DNA of 64,000 bases from Salminus brasiliensis (lineage: Eukaryota; Chordata; Actinopteri; Characiformes; Bryconidae), in assembly GCF_030463535.1 (NCBI RefSeq), contig NC_132888.1, positions 3,293,980-3,357,979 of the forward strand. The letters are read 5' to 3'. The position numbers and the translations under genes are program-made. Below the pieces are notes generated by a model, which saw only the letters and a list, made by a program, of their open reading frames with translations, was not told the DNA's origin and did not search any database. Numbering within the stretch: position 1 is the stretch's first letter; the number at the start of each line of letters is the position of its first letter. Of this stretch, positions 1 to 11,714 are shown piece by piece.

Positions 1-860
1 ATTTTGGGCTATAGTGAAGTTTGGACAGTATTTGTCGAGCTATAGTGAAGTTTGGACAGTATTTGTTGGGCTTTAGTGAAGTTTGGACAGTATTTGTCGA
101 GCTATAGTGAAGTTTGGACAGAATTTGTTGGGCTTTAGTGAAGTTTGGACAGTATTTGTTGGGCTATAGTGATGTTTGGACGGTATTTGTTGGGCTATAG
201 TGAAGTTTGAACAGTATTTTATGAGCTATAGAGATGTTTGCACAGTATTTAGTCAGCTATTTAGTTACTGAGTGGTCGAGTTGGAGTTAAGCAAAATCAT
301 TGTTGGACGACAACCAAATCCAGTTCACTTTGTCAAAACTGATTAAAGCTCTTTCCCTGAGTCACTGCCTGCTCTTTGTCTCTGCACCACCACAAATATA
401 TTTGCATATTTGCTGGCAAGAGCTTTTGTTGTTGTAGGAGATTTCTACAGGGCTGCTGTGGCATGGTTTGGTTTGTTCGATTCCAGAAGATGAGACAGAC
501 TATTTTCCAGTTGCCAATGTAAGACTTGGCATTACCTAATAATACTTGGGCATAATGTGGACGAGTTTGGACAGTATATAGTCACCTATAGTCTAATTTG
601 GATAGTATTTTGGGGGCTACAGTTGAGTTTGGACAGAATTCTTTGAGCAAAGGTTGAGTTTAGTCAGCTACCGTCAGTTTGGACAGTATACAGTTAGCTA
701 CAGGTGAATTTGGAGAGTATTTTTGGGCTACAGTGAAGTTTAGACAGAGTTTAGTCAGCTATAGTCGAGTTTGGACAGTATATAGTCAGTTACAGTCACA
801 TTTGGACATTAGTTTTTGAGCTACAGTCAAGTTTGGACAGTATTTTTGGGCTACAATCAG
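1..860. repeat. 31-bp minisatellite, first block
   Basis: Units of the type GCTATAGTGAAGTTTGGACA followed by GTATTTGTTGG repeat nearly perfectly from 1 to 245 and in a decayed form from about 560 to 860. The stretch 250-555 between them is not repetitive, and I see no gene in it. The array is cut by the window edge. Confidence 0.9.
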
Positions 861-1019
861 GTTCAGACAGATTCCTATCAGTCAGGTTTGACAATCTGGC
901 AAAAATTAAACCAGGTGGAAAAGTGGAGTGACATGGCTGAACTTAGAAACGTATTTAGACATACTGTATGTGTCTGAACTTCACAGGACCCGAATACACA
1001 GTCAGATTCTGACAGAATT

Positions 1020-1700
1020 TTGTTGAGAAACAATCAAGTTTGGACAGAATTCATTTTTGGAATGAGTCTATAGTGAATTTTGGAGCTATAGTGAAATTTA
1101 AACAGTATTTATGTTTAAACATTGTGGGCTATAGTGAAGTTTTGACTGTATTTGTTGGACTATATAGAAGTTTGGACAGTATTTGTTGAACTATAGTGAA
1201 GTTTGGACAGTATTTTTGGACTATAGTGAAGTTTGGACAGTATTTGTTGAGCTACAGTGAAGTTTGGTCAGTATTTATTGGGCTATAGTGAAGTTTAAAC
1301 AGTATATTTTGGGCTGTAGTGAAGTTTGGACAGTATTTTTGGACTATAGTGAAGTTTGGACAGTATTTGTTGAGCTATAGTGAAGTTTGGACAGTATTTT
1401 TGGACTATAGTGAAGTTTGGACAGTATTTGTTGAGCTACAGTGAAGTTTGGACAGTATTTGTTGAGCTACAGTGAAGTTTGGACAGTATTTTTGGACTAT
1501 AGTGAAGTTTAAACAGTATATTTTGGGCTGTAGTGAAGTTTGGACAGTATTTGTTGGGCTATAGTGAAGTTTGGTCAGTATTTATTGGGCTATAGTGAAG
1601 TTTGGACCATATTTTTGGACTATAGTGAAGTTTAAACAGTATATTTTGGGCTGTAGTGAAGTTTGGACAGTATTTTTGGGCTATAGTGAAGTACAATCGG
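1020..1700. repeat. 31-bp minisatellite, second block
   Basis: The same unit as in the first block, about 20 copies with few changes. A 60-bp unique flank containing GACAATCTGGCAAAAATTAA follows both blocks (about 861-922 and 1700-1766), so block and flank were duplicated together. Confidence 0.9.
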
Positions 1701-1766
1701 GGTTCAGACAGATCAGGTTATCAGTCAGGTTTGACAATCTGGCAAAAATTAAACCAGGTGGAAAAA

Positions 1767-2765
1767 CATAAAATTGTGCAGGAATCCGGCGCTTGAGGTC
1801 CAGAGCTAATCTAGTTCTATTTGAGTGCCATTTTATGTGGGATTCTGCCACACTTTAAATAATACTCCATCAAATGCACACAGAACCTAACTTCACTGCA
1901 TTAGAGTGACCCAAATTCATTTGAGGACCATGACTAAATTTTGTTGATGCCGTCAACAGAATTTGCCCTGGTCTGCCAGCTCTGTTTATTTCAATGAAGC
2001 TCTTAACAGCCTTCATGAAAAAGCTACAAAGTAAAACACTATAAAGAGATCCACTGATAATGTTTGCAACTTCATTTGCTCCATTTACTTCTGCAGGCCT
2101 TCCCTTCATTAGTGAAGTAGCTCCCTTAAAATCCTAACAAGCTGCCCACAGTTGTTTAGCTTGGAGGGACACTCGAATAGATTAAAAAATAAATAATCGG
2201 GATGTGTTCGCTGTGCCACCCAGGGGACAAATGTAGCCTAATTGCTAACTTTGCTACATTACACATTATGCTAGGCTTCCTGTAATGTTAGCTTAGGAAC
2301 AGCAGAAACAGGCCCAGACACTGCAGCACCCTGGAGGAATCTGTAGCAAAGCATAAAAGCCATGTTACAACTTCATTTAGGTGCCTAGCTGTGTGTTCGG
2401 TGTTCTTAGCAGCACAGCTTTCCAACTTTCTGGGCTCCAGTGTCCTAGACTATGCATGGTAGCTGCCATTAGCAGGAACCAGTAACGCACGTTTCCTCTG
2501 AGCCTCTGCAGAGATAATGAACCCCACTTTCATTTCGTCAAACGCCTGACACCATTTCATTTGCTCACTACCATTTGGAGCTTCAGGACTCCTCGTGCCC
2601 TCCCCCCAATGGCATTTTCTAATGAGAACAAAAACCGGCTAATTAATAAGCACTGGGATCCACAGCAGGTGAAATCACATCAGAATTTTGTTGGGAAAAA
2701 GTATTTGCCCCGTCACAATGTCTTCTAATCTACATTTACATCAATTAGTCATAGGAACATTTGGA
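1767..2765. other. no recognisable feature
   Basis: Mixed-composition sequence without an open frame of note, tandem structure or transposon signature that I can identify. Confidence 0.5.
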
Positions 2766-2767
2766 TC

Positions 2768-2905
2768 AAGTGAAAATATAGATTTTTTCAGATTTTCATC
2801 TACAGTGGCATCTGTTAAGGGGTGGATACACTAGGCAGCGAGTGAACGGTCAGTTCTTGGACAAGCATAGGAATCAAAGACACTTTGACAAGAATTGAAC
2901 TGCCA
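2768..2905 (+). mobile_element. fragment of MITE family 2
   Basis: Internal part of the element described at 17995-18472: GGGGTGGATACACTAGGCAG, a GTGAACGGTCAGTTCTTGGA block and CTTTGACAAGAA. No inverted repeat remains. Confidence 0.6.
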
Positions 2906-2919
2906 TGTCCGAAGAAAAG

Positions 2920-3470
2920 ACAGCCAGTGAATCAGCTACTGAATCAGAATCAGAATCAGATTTTTGGGCCAAGTATGTTCCCTTGCTTGTTAGTGTCTCT
3001 CTAGTATTAACAATATACAGCTACTCTACAATACACAATATACAGAAAACAATAGTATACACAGTATACATTGACGATACCAGGACATTTCTATACAGTG
3101 TGCTTTACAGTGTTATTCACAGAGTAGAAGTATGCCACTCTATACAGATTAAATATTGTGTAAACACAGCAGTATAAACACGTGTGAGATGAATAATGCT
3201 GCAGTAATGCAGTGACTTTAGAATAAGAGTGATAATAAGAGTTTATGATTAGTATCTATGGCCTGTAGCCGATAATGGTGATCAGCTGTTGAGGATGGTG
3301 ATGGCCTGAGGGTAAAAACTGTTCTTGTGTCTGACAGTCTTAGTGGACATAGTTCTGTAGCGTCTGCCAGAGGTTGTGACCAGGGTGTGAGGAGTCCGTA
3401 ATGATTTCTCTGCCCTTTTTCTGATTATTGGGCAGTACAAGTCCTGAATGTGATACCAGATACCAGATGA
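2920..3470. mobile_element. non-autonomous retroelement-like repeat
   Basis: It contains GAATCAGAATCAGAATCAGA followed by a GGCCAAGTATGTT block, then CCTGAGGGTAAAAACTGTTC and AGCGTCTGCCAGAGG. These phrases recur in a dispersed repeat common in teleost genomes. Subclass not established; no coding capacity. Confidence 0.5.
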
Positions 3471-3549
3471 AAAGAGGTGGGGGCTGACTTCCCATCTCTG
3501 CCACACCAGCTGACAGACACCTGTGTACCATCTACCCACACAGTAAGAG

Positions 3550-3665
3550 TATGGCCAGCTGTGCTCTCTCGGACTCTGAATGCTGATGGATTCGAAACTC
3601 ATGACCCCTGGGTCATAGTGGCAGCACTTTCGACTGCTGGGCCACTCACAGCTTGTCATATAGAT
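3550..3665 (-). mobile_element. tRNA-derived SINE fragment
   Basis: The minus strand reads TGGCCCAGCAGTCGAAAGTG and later a decayed B-box-like GAGTTTCGAATCC. It resembles the SINE heads at 44.9 and 56.0 kb but is truncated. Confidence 0.35.
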
Positions 3666-4570
3666 AATGAGTACCAAAGTTGAGTATACTCAAATTGACT
3701 CTCAGAACCAATACAAGAACAAATGCAGTTGCGATGCAAAATGGAAAAAGGGAGGAGCTTATATAAAAAACATGGCGGTTCATGATGCAAGTGCAACAGC
3801 ATCAGAAGAACTTGCAGTGACGTATGTTGGCATAGCAACGCTTTATTACTTCCTGTTAGTACAAACTGGGTTAGTATGTTAAACACGTACTATTACGATT
3901 AGTACAGGCCTAAAGTCTGTACCTTACAGTAGCAGTGTATAGGACGCAATTGCGACGCGGCCATGGTCACACTACCTAATTAGAACTCAGGAAGGGCTTG
4001 TTAATGAGCTGATTAGCTGGATCGGGTGGGTTGGGGCAGGGCTTCCTTCAGGACCAGGGCTGGGAACCACTGTCGTAAAGCGTTCTTCCAAGCTTAACGT
4101 TATATTTATTATTATTTTTTTTTTTTTGATTTTCAGGTTTCAGAGTTGTCTTAGCCAAGGCCATCGTCCACACACAAACACACACAAATATACACACACA
4201 TGCACATTCATGCTGGAGAAAAAGAAAAAAATAGGGGAAAAAAAGCAATGATTGGAAACAGACTCCTTCTATCCAGAGACTGCTCCGGAGTTGCCATGGC
4301 AACCTAGCAGGGATGGCAAACTTACAGTACTTTGCCTCCCAGATTTTTTTGTGTCTGGTGGCAGCTAAATAGGACAGCAGTGATTGTGCACCGCTTTCAG
4401 TGCACTCTCACATCCACAGTCATTTCAGACCCTGTTATTAGACCCGACCTGGGCTGGAGCTCTGCTTTTTTTTCTATTGGAGCGAATCTGTGAAAGCTTA
4501 GATGCCTACCTTATAGATCCACAATACAGGTGTGCAATTATCACAGGTGAGCAATTTATCAGCCCCTTAT
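3666..4570. other. intergenic stretch without a gene
   Basis: It holds a short CA-rich patch (about 4168-4205) and a phrase common to dispersed fish repeats (GGACCAGGGCTGGGAACCAC at 4051-4070). Nothing coding is supported. Confidence 0.4.
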
Positions 4571-4574
4571 ACTG

Positions 4575-4925
4575 CATTCATCTTCGGTGAGTTTCTGACC
4601 ACTGGGCCAGATGTTGTTGGGGTGGTGGTCCATTCCCAGCACAGCAGTGGCACTGACATGGTAGTGTTATACGTGTGGATATAATGTAGTGTATCAGGCA
4701 CAGTGGTGTTCCTTGGGGTTTCTACACACTTTAGTGTCACTGCTAGGTAGAGAATGGGTCCACCACCCAAAAATATCTAGATAAGAGCGGCTCTGTGGTC
4801 AGAAACTGACCACTGATGAAAAGCTAAAGGATAGAGAACGCAAGCTGTGCATCAACAGACGGGCAACACTCCAAGGTGGAACTACAGGAGAAGGGTTTCT
4901 AATAAAGTGGCCATTAAGTTTACAT
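4575..4925 (+). mobile_element. non-autonomous DNA element with TTTCTAATAAAGTGGCCA end
   Basis: It contains GTGAGTTTCTGACCAC at one end, CAGTGGCACTGACATGG inside and GGTTTCTAATAAAGTGGCCA at the other end, a combination repeated at 61.78-61.96 kb in part. The same end sequence makes up the 42-bp tandem array at 38.7-39.06 kb. Confidence 0.5.
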
Positions 4926-5530
4926 TACCTTTATTCAGCTGGACTGTTTTCTGGACCTTGAATGCTTTTGACATGCTGTAGGGTCTTTGGTTTCTCAAAC
5001 CATTGACCGCCTTTCACATACACAATGTATTTTGTAGACTAGGCACTGTTATAATACCATTATAATGTGCCCTGTTTCTCCAGGTTCTCTTTGTCTTCAC
5101 TGGCAGCCATTTCTATGCCACTTCAGCCGTCAAAAAGAACCCTGTGTCCCTGTGCATAGACATCACCCTGACAGGACCTGCCTGACAGTCATGGAAATGG
5201 ATTTGACGTTGTCTCTTTCTACCCTACAGCTGATTTTGGAATGGACTGCATCTGCCAGATGACCCTATCATCTGCTGTAGTCAGAATACTCCCAGAAAGC
5301 AGAGATACAATCAGACAGTTTTAGCCTAAACTGAAATGTAAAACTTTTAATGTGACTTTTTAAACCATGAATAAAAGCTGAGGAAGCTCTGATTGGTCCA
5401 GTGGACTATGATCTGAGGACTGCTGGTTTGAATCCTGGGTCATGCTGCTTGCCATCAGCAGTCAGAGTCTGATAGAGCACAACTGACCTTGCTCTTTTAT
5501 GCATGTGGCCTGTTTATCGTCCTTTTAGGT
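4926..5530. other. no recognisable feature
   Basis: Mixed sequence without an open frame, array or element that I can name. Confidence 0.4.
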
Positions 5531-5534
5531 GTTG

Positions 5535-6185
5535 TTGCTGTTACAGTTGCAACCAAAATGATTGAACCCCACAAATTAGGTTTACTAGTAAAATTACAAT
5601 ACAAACTTCCAGCTGCTCGCAATGAACCAATCAAACAAGAGCAATTTAAATAGCTCAACACAGCTAATAGAAAATGACCTTTCTCCAATCCCTTCATGAC
5701 AATTGTCTTAAGTACACTTTAGTAAGCCCTCTTCTGCTGTTCTGACCTGCTGCAAACATGATGTACAGCCAGACTCCAGCTTCTGGCTGCAGTGTTCCTG
5801 AGGACTCATGGTCAGTGTCCTCCAGTTCACTTATACTCTTGGGTTTGCTGCTGCTGCAAGATTTTTTTATGGAGTTCAAGTCAGGCAACTGTGACAGCCC
5901 CTCTTTCAGAACCTTCCAGGACTTCTTCACAAATCAAGCCCTGGTGGACGTTGAGGTTGATGCTTGGGATCATTGTCCTGTTGCAAGGCCCAATCACTCC
6001 CAAGCTTCGGCTTCCTCACAGAAGGCATAATGCTTTCTTCTAGGATGTCCTGATACTTGATTAAATCTTTTAAGTAAAAATTAAGTCTTGCTCTTCCACT
6101 CGTTGCAGGTTTCCAGTGCCAGAAGAAGCAAAGCAAGATCCACTCTTTTTTAATAGCCTTGATTTCAGAGGAAGAGTTTTGTGAA
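5535..6185 (-). pseudogene. decayed Tc1-type transposon
   Basis: The plus strand begins TTGCAACCAAAATGATTGAA, an inverted-repeat-like end. The minus strand still encodes the transposase piece QQDNDPKH (second Asp motif) and, further on, ELFxxTDHES-like debris, broken by stops and frameshifts. No activity is possible. Confidence 0.65.
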
Positions 6186-7540
6186 ATGTTATACCCCTAA
6201 AAGATACAACAGAAAGGACGGCTCTGTAGGCTGCGGTTAGGCTGCTGTGTGAATAATGAAACACAGAGTGTGTCTTTGTGCTTTGGGTCTTGCAGGTGTC
6301 CTGTTTTGTCTGAGCGCTGATTATAAAGGACAGGCCTCCTGCTGATAGCTCCCCGAAGCAGCATAAGAAGTAGCATTTGCTGTGCTGAGCTCAGACTAAG
6401 AACGACAGGAGATGCTAACATCACTGGCACTGAGAAGCCACCTTCGTCTTTCTTTTATGTGTGAAAATATATGATGGTGATGAAATATAATGACCATGTA
6501 GGTTGAATTTCAGTATCAGATGGACTAAACCTTTGAACAAGGGTTTGAATGCAAACAAGTCAATAATGCTGCAGGCCTGTGCAGTAAGACTGGGAGATTT
6601 AGTTGCAGACTGCTGCAACTACTGCAGTGGATTAACATCGGCTAATCCATGGCTCTTTGCCAGCACAGTTTACTAATCTAGAGGACACTGGGACAGTTTG
6701 GGTCCATGACCCTGGTGTCACCTCACACTTTCAGGGAAGCAAGCAAGGCGTTTAAAAAAGGAAGGGCTGGTGGTGGCCAAGGCCTAAATGTCCAAGAATT
6801 ATGAACCTGTGCTAACAAATCAGCCAGTAGAGTAAAAATGTTCATTATTAAGGAGTTAGAAATGTGGGTACAACATCACTATGTGCTACAGTTATGTGCT
6901 TTGGTGACATTTATGAGGCCATTTAAACGCTGAGAGTTGTCAGTAGGGCCAAACCAACTAAGCACAGAACTAGAACAGAAATAGACTGAAACTGAACTAG
7001 CTGAAGGAAAGCACAAAGCTAGGAGCTAACAGACGCAAATCAAGTACAGGCATATAACAACAAAGCTGACAAAGAGACAGAAAACGGGCTACATACACAC
7101 AAGGCCTAAATCGGCACAGCTGGGGAGCAAATCAGATCCAGTCTGGCTTTAGAAGCACTACTGAAGACAGGAGCAGGAGCTGGATGAGGTACAGGCTAGA
7201 TGTGGAAAAGTCCAGCCGATTAGGACTGCCCCGAATGCTGGCTGTTCCTGAACTCGAAGGTGTCTTCTTCAGCCATGAAGAAGGTAAAGCTGACAGTCCA
7301 GAGCAGTGTCCTGTATTCACTCAATGCCTCTGTGTCTGCATGGATTCCCTCTGGGTATCCCAGGGCAATTGACCATGGCCAATTCAGCTACCATTTGTGT
7401 TCGAGCATGTAAGTGAAAGGCTGTTGTGGTACTTGCACCCTGTCCAGAGGGTATTCCTGCCTTGTTCCCAATAAGTTCTGGGCAAGTTCTGGACCTACCT
7501 TGGCCCTGTCCAGGAAGGAGTGGATGAAAAGATGATGGAT
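6186..7540. other. no recognisable feature
   Basis: Mixed-composition sequence. Short open frames here (at most 78 codons) show no family features on either strand. Confidence 0.4.
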
Positions 7541-7542
7541 GG

Positions 7543-8390
7543 ATGGTGTTCATATTATTTTACCAGCCTTTTATCAATGTTACAACTAGTCTGATTATCA
7601 ACCCCACTTTTGGGGTAGATTTTAACATTTGCACATTCAACTTTCAGCTGAATTGTTCATCAATGGTAGAAGCTGTTTTCATTAGTAGCGAAAAACAACT
7701 AAGCATGTCCCACTCACCTCCTGTCGTCCTCCTGTTGACCAGATACTCTGTGTACTTCTCTGGGCAAAGTGGCCAAGACTTCTGGTCACCTTACTGTTGC
7801 TGCCTTTGTCTAATTTTCTCACAATTCAACCTCAACCTTAGATTCCCTGGATCTATTTTCTTGCCTCTTTTCATATTTCATATTCATATTTATTGCCCCT
7901 ATCTTTGTTGCCTGTTGCCTGTTTCTTCTTTAACAGACTGTGGATAATCTTTGCCTCTCTGCTTTACTGTTACTGCCTCAGTCTCTGACTGTCCTCTCTA
8001 CCTCTTTTCTTCACTCTTGATCCATTAAAGGCCTTTCTCCTCCCTCATTCTGCACACAATCCCTTTAGTCTTCAGGGATGCTGCTTAAGCTGCAGAGAAG
8101 CAAGTCCTCTCCTCCAATTTAGGTCAGCTCTGTGACCTACTTAAGGCCCGCTGATAGCATTCAGCAATGCTAACTAGACCCACTTTCCCTGTGCTCCATG
8201 CAGGCGGCAAGAATGCTTCATATACATCACCATAGACCCTCCAGCATCAAATGTATAAAGGCAGGGAAGGGGAAACTGGTGGCTTTATTTAACTCGCAGG
8301 CTAAATTAGTGTCAGTTGTTATTGGATGGTGGAGTAGGTCAGTGCTCGTATGTAGAAAAACAGCAGGACTAAGTTTTTCTGAAATACTGA
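7543..8390. other. pyrimidine-rich stretch with a 134-codon open frame
   Basis: A plus-strand frame at 7543-7947 is rich in Phe, Leu, Cys and Ser simply because the DNA is T/C-rich. There is no domain or codon signal and I do not call it a gene. The rest of the stretch shows nothing recognisable. Confidence 0.3.
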
Positions 8391-9235
8391 CGATACCTGC
8401 AATTACAAGTCGAGTCTCGATTCTGTCCTTGGGCCTCAAGTCCCAGGGGTCTTGAGGGGTGTGAATCTGCATCACTTCTGGGGTCTTGAGCATCTGCAGT
8501 TCTAGTCTGAGTCAAGTCTTCTGTCTCCAGGGTTCTAGGCTGACTTGAGTCTTAAGTCTGTGGGGTGTGAATCTGAATCACTTTTGGGGTCTTGAGCATC
8601 TGTAGTTCTAGTCTGAGTCGAGTCTTCTGTCTCCAGGGTTCTAGGCTGACTTGAGTCTTAAGTCTGTGGGGTGTAAATCTGAATCACTTCTGGGTTCTTG
8701 AGCATCTTTAGTTCTAGTCTGAGTCGAGTCTTGAGACAGGACAAGCCAAGACAACTATATTCACCATCAGTTCTGGACACAGATGGAATTTGGTCTCAGC
8801 TGGGATGTTGGTCCAAGTTGAGTTGAGTCGAGCCTCTGCGATAATAATCTGACTCGACAATTAAGTCAAGTCTCAAGTCTCTCTGATTTTAGTGTGACTC
8901 GATTGTTAAGTGTCTGAGGTGTGAATCGGAGTCAGTTCTTTCAGGTTTGATTATAAGTTGAGTCTTGAGTGTCTGGGGTGGGAGTTCGAGATGAGTCTCA
9001 AATCTTTAGGGTTTGAGTCTGAGTCAAGTCTGGAGTGTCTGAGGTGTGGATCACAGTTGGGTTTCATGTCTCTGTCATGTATCCCAGACTCTGGAACTTG
9101 AGTCAGGCTCAGGCAAAGTTTTGAGTATTTGAGTCGCCAAGTTGAGTCTTGTCTTGAGCCTCTGGTGTAGTATAAGTCAGACCCAAAGTCGTAAGTCTTT
9201 TGTGGAGCAACTTGAAGTATGTGATTAGTCTATTA
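8390..9235. repeat. GAGTC-type degenerate minisatellite
   Basis: Variants of GAGTCTGAGTCGAGTCTTGAG recur throughout. At 8450-8720 there is a longer period of about 110 bp (GGGTCTTGAGCATCTGCAGT then TCTAGTCTGAGTC, three copies), which then decays to irregular repeats. Confidence 0.8.
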
Positions 9236-9754
9236 GTCTATTTTATTTACTAATTTACTGCATTAAGGCTGACTCAAGCCCCCATCTCTGGTGTACCATG
9301 ATCTTAAATGTGAAGATCACCATATCACCCACCCTTAGGCTAGTGCACACCCCAGGGCTGCATGGGAAAAGCCTCTGATTGAGAGACCTTGGGAACGTTC
9401 TTGGTCTACACTCTCACAGATGGACTGGTGGAAGAGCTGTGGATGTATCCGGAGGAGTAAGACCAACTGTTCAGCGCCTCAACAAATGTTCAGCCTGGGA
9501 AAACGCCTCGTTTCACCAAGCAACGGCAATCACGGGGCACTTTGCCAAGATGATATAATCTCAAGAAGTTACAAGGCTTGTAACTTCTACTCATTCTTTT
9601 GTATTTCATCTTTTGGCTTTTAATGTGGAAAGATTGACTATTTTACAGGTCTTTTGTCAGAAATACATACACAGTGGGTTGCCATCTTGATCATCTGTCA
9701 TTTTATATGACCATAAGTCCTGGTGAAATGGTCACAAATCAAGCAATTCAAGGT
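9236..9754. other. intergenic stretch, nothing recognised
   Basis: It contains a 67-codon frame (9420-9623) without family features. Probably old repeat debris beyond the plppr4 3' end. Confidence 0.35.
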
Positions 9755-9772
9755 TAACCTTGATACCAAACA

Positions 9773-9778
9773 TTTATT
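9773..9778 (-). terminator. candidate polyadenylation signal AATAAA
   Basis: On the minus strand this reads GAAATAAATG, about 4.1 kb below the plppr4 stop codon. The sequence beyond it (TTTGGTATCAAGG) is T/G-rich as expected downstream of a cleavage site. Without transcript data this is only the most plausible distal signal I found. Confidence 0.35.
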
Positions 9779-10469
9779 TCAATATGTATAAGACATATCA
9801 TCATATCATCCCCAATCAAAACACAAAGCAAACCCCCATTAGGGTAAAATGTGTCCAGTTATGTGTTGACATGTTCGAAAAGTTCACTCCAAAAAAAGCT
9901 TGTTAATTTCCAACCTCGTTAATTCAGAGTATTTCTTTATGGCACTCAAATGAATGTGCACCCTGTAATCTTTTCTGAAGCAAGTGCTCGTATGAATGAA
10001 ATTGAACTGTATCTGTTCTCTAATGTACACTACCACACGAGTTCTCTCGCAAAGTTACAAATATCTATATACAGAGGTACAAAGATCCAGCGGTTACTCA
10101 GCTGATTGAACAGAATGCACGGTAGAGCATAAATCAAGGTACCAATCATCACCATTAAAAGGCATCATTTACAAAACCAAACCAAACTTAAAAAAAGGAG
10201 TTGGAGTACATACAGTATCAAATGACCATGCAGCTGTAAGATCGGTTTAAAGCCATAATGTAAGGTACATTTATACTGTACAGTCATATAGAAAATTCTA
10301 AAATTAAACGGGTCACTTCTGATATATTCTGTTAAAGACGTACGTAACACTCCATTGAAAATATGCATATGTATATCAATGTTATCTAATTTCCAATGAA
10401 ACAAAATAAATACATAGATAAATAAATAAAAATGTCCTAATTCAGTAAGGTTATCAATAATAGAAACGA

Positions 10470-10697
10470 TTATGTACATAGACTAAATTCAACTCTCACC
10501 ATGTTAAAGATATCGGGGTTATTAATACATTCTTTTTTGGCTTTTTTCATTTTAAAATTGTAATAGTAAATTAAATATAACATGGCATATATCAGCAGGG
10601 ATGTAAACAATGCGGTAAGGATACCAACACACAGTTTCAACAGACCAAAGAGCAGCCTTGACCATGGCTTTGGGCCTTGTCCTTGCTTGTATTTTCC
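10470..10697 (-). other. short open frame with a hydrophobic span in the putative 3' UTR
   Basis: An open frame of 75 codons between a TAA and the TAA at 10470-10472 reads as a basic lead (GKYKQGQGPKPWSR), a hydrophobic stretch (ILTALFTSLLIYAMLYLIYY) and a Lys-rich end (KMKKAKKECINNPD). It looks like a small single-span membrane segment. However, the first ATG falls inside the hydrophobic stretch, no family is recognised, and an AT-rich UTR can produce such a frame by chance. Confidence 0.15.
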
Positions 10698-10726
10698 CAG
10701 TTAAAGGCATGTTCGTCTTTAGCTGA

Positions 10727-10858
10727 TTAGAAATTGGAACTACTCAGACCCATCAGCAGCATCTTATCCACAAAGGGTTGGTGTGGCTGCAAGTTTTCGG
10801 TGGGATCAAGCTGAGATTTTCCCCATTTTGCACTGCTATAATCAGTTGCTCTCAGTCT
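10727..10858 (-). other. short hydrophilic open frame in the putative 3' UTR
   Basis: Forty-three codons between two stops read RLRATDYSSAKWGKSQLDPT then ENLQPHQPFVDKMLLMGLSS and SNF. The composition resembles a protein C-terminus, and a possible acceptor (TTATAG) lies just upstream, but the pyrimidine tract is poor and no homology is recognised. It is listed only because this region is otherwise non-repetitive. Confidence 0.12.
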
Positions 10859-11714
10859 TTAAGCAGTGGATTAGTAATATGAGGTGAGTATCTGCTTGGT
10901 TTGAAAGGAAAACCTCCAGCCACAGCCACAGTCCTTGTGGATAAAACCGAGACTCCTGCATTTTGCCATCAATAGTGCCGCAGTGCAACCCGAAGGAAAG
11001 TCTAAATGTGTGTGTGTGTTGATTCTGTACCCTATTAAGACGCCACTGTACTACATTTGCACAAATACAGTAATCTACAGGCAACTCGCTTTAAATCTCT
11101 CTTAGGCACTCTACGAATAATGACTATCAGCAAAATAGTCCTGTGGTGTGTGTAAAAAAAAAAAAAGCCCAAACAGAAGCCAACGTAATTCAAAATGGCC
11201 TTCTGGAGGCTCTGAGCAGAATGCAGGGTTTGGAGGGTGACTCATTTTCTCGGAGCCCTCCTAGACAATGTGGAGGAGGAGGAGGACGAGGAGGAGGAAA
11301 AGGAAAACAGATTCAGTGGTAACATCACTGCAACTATTCAGCCTGACAACAAATGCATGAAAATGTAATATACAAGCTGTGCTCGAACCACTAGAAGAGA
11401 CAAGCCGACAGAAATCAAACCAGAACCCAGCCGGAACTCGTAATATGAAGCACAGCATGTGGACCTAGTGTTTACTAAATGAAAGGCAGGTAGCAGGCGA
11501 GTCTGAATGGGATCCTCTTTTGCATTTTGACGCCAAGCTTAAGGCAAACCTTCGCTTAAAAATTCATTGTCTCGATGCCGTCCAAGAGCACTTTCTACCT
11601 AAAGAGTTCATATTATTAGATAACGCCCCGAATGTGGCACTAAAATAAGACCCACCCCGTCTTCCCTCTCCATACTTTCAGAAATAAAGGTGGTGCAGGT
11701 GGTTATCTGAGCGA

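Noticed and set aside
7543..7947. 134-codon plus-strand frame as a gene
   Set aside because: Composition follows the local T/C-rich DNA; no domain, splice signal or conserved motif.
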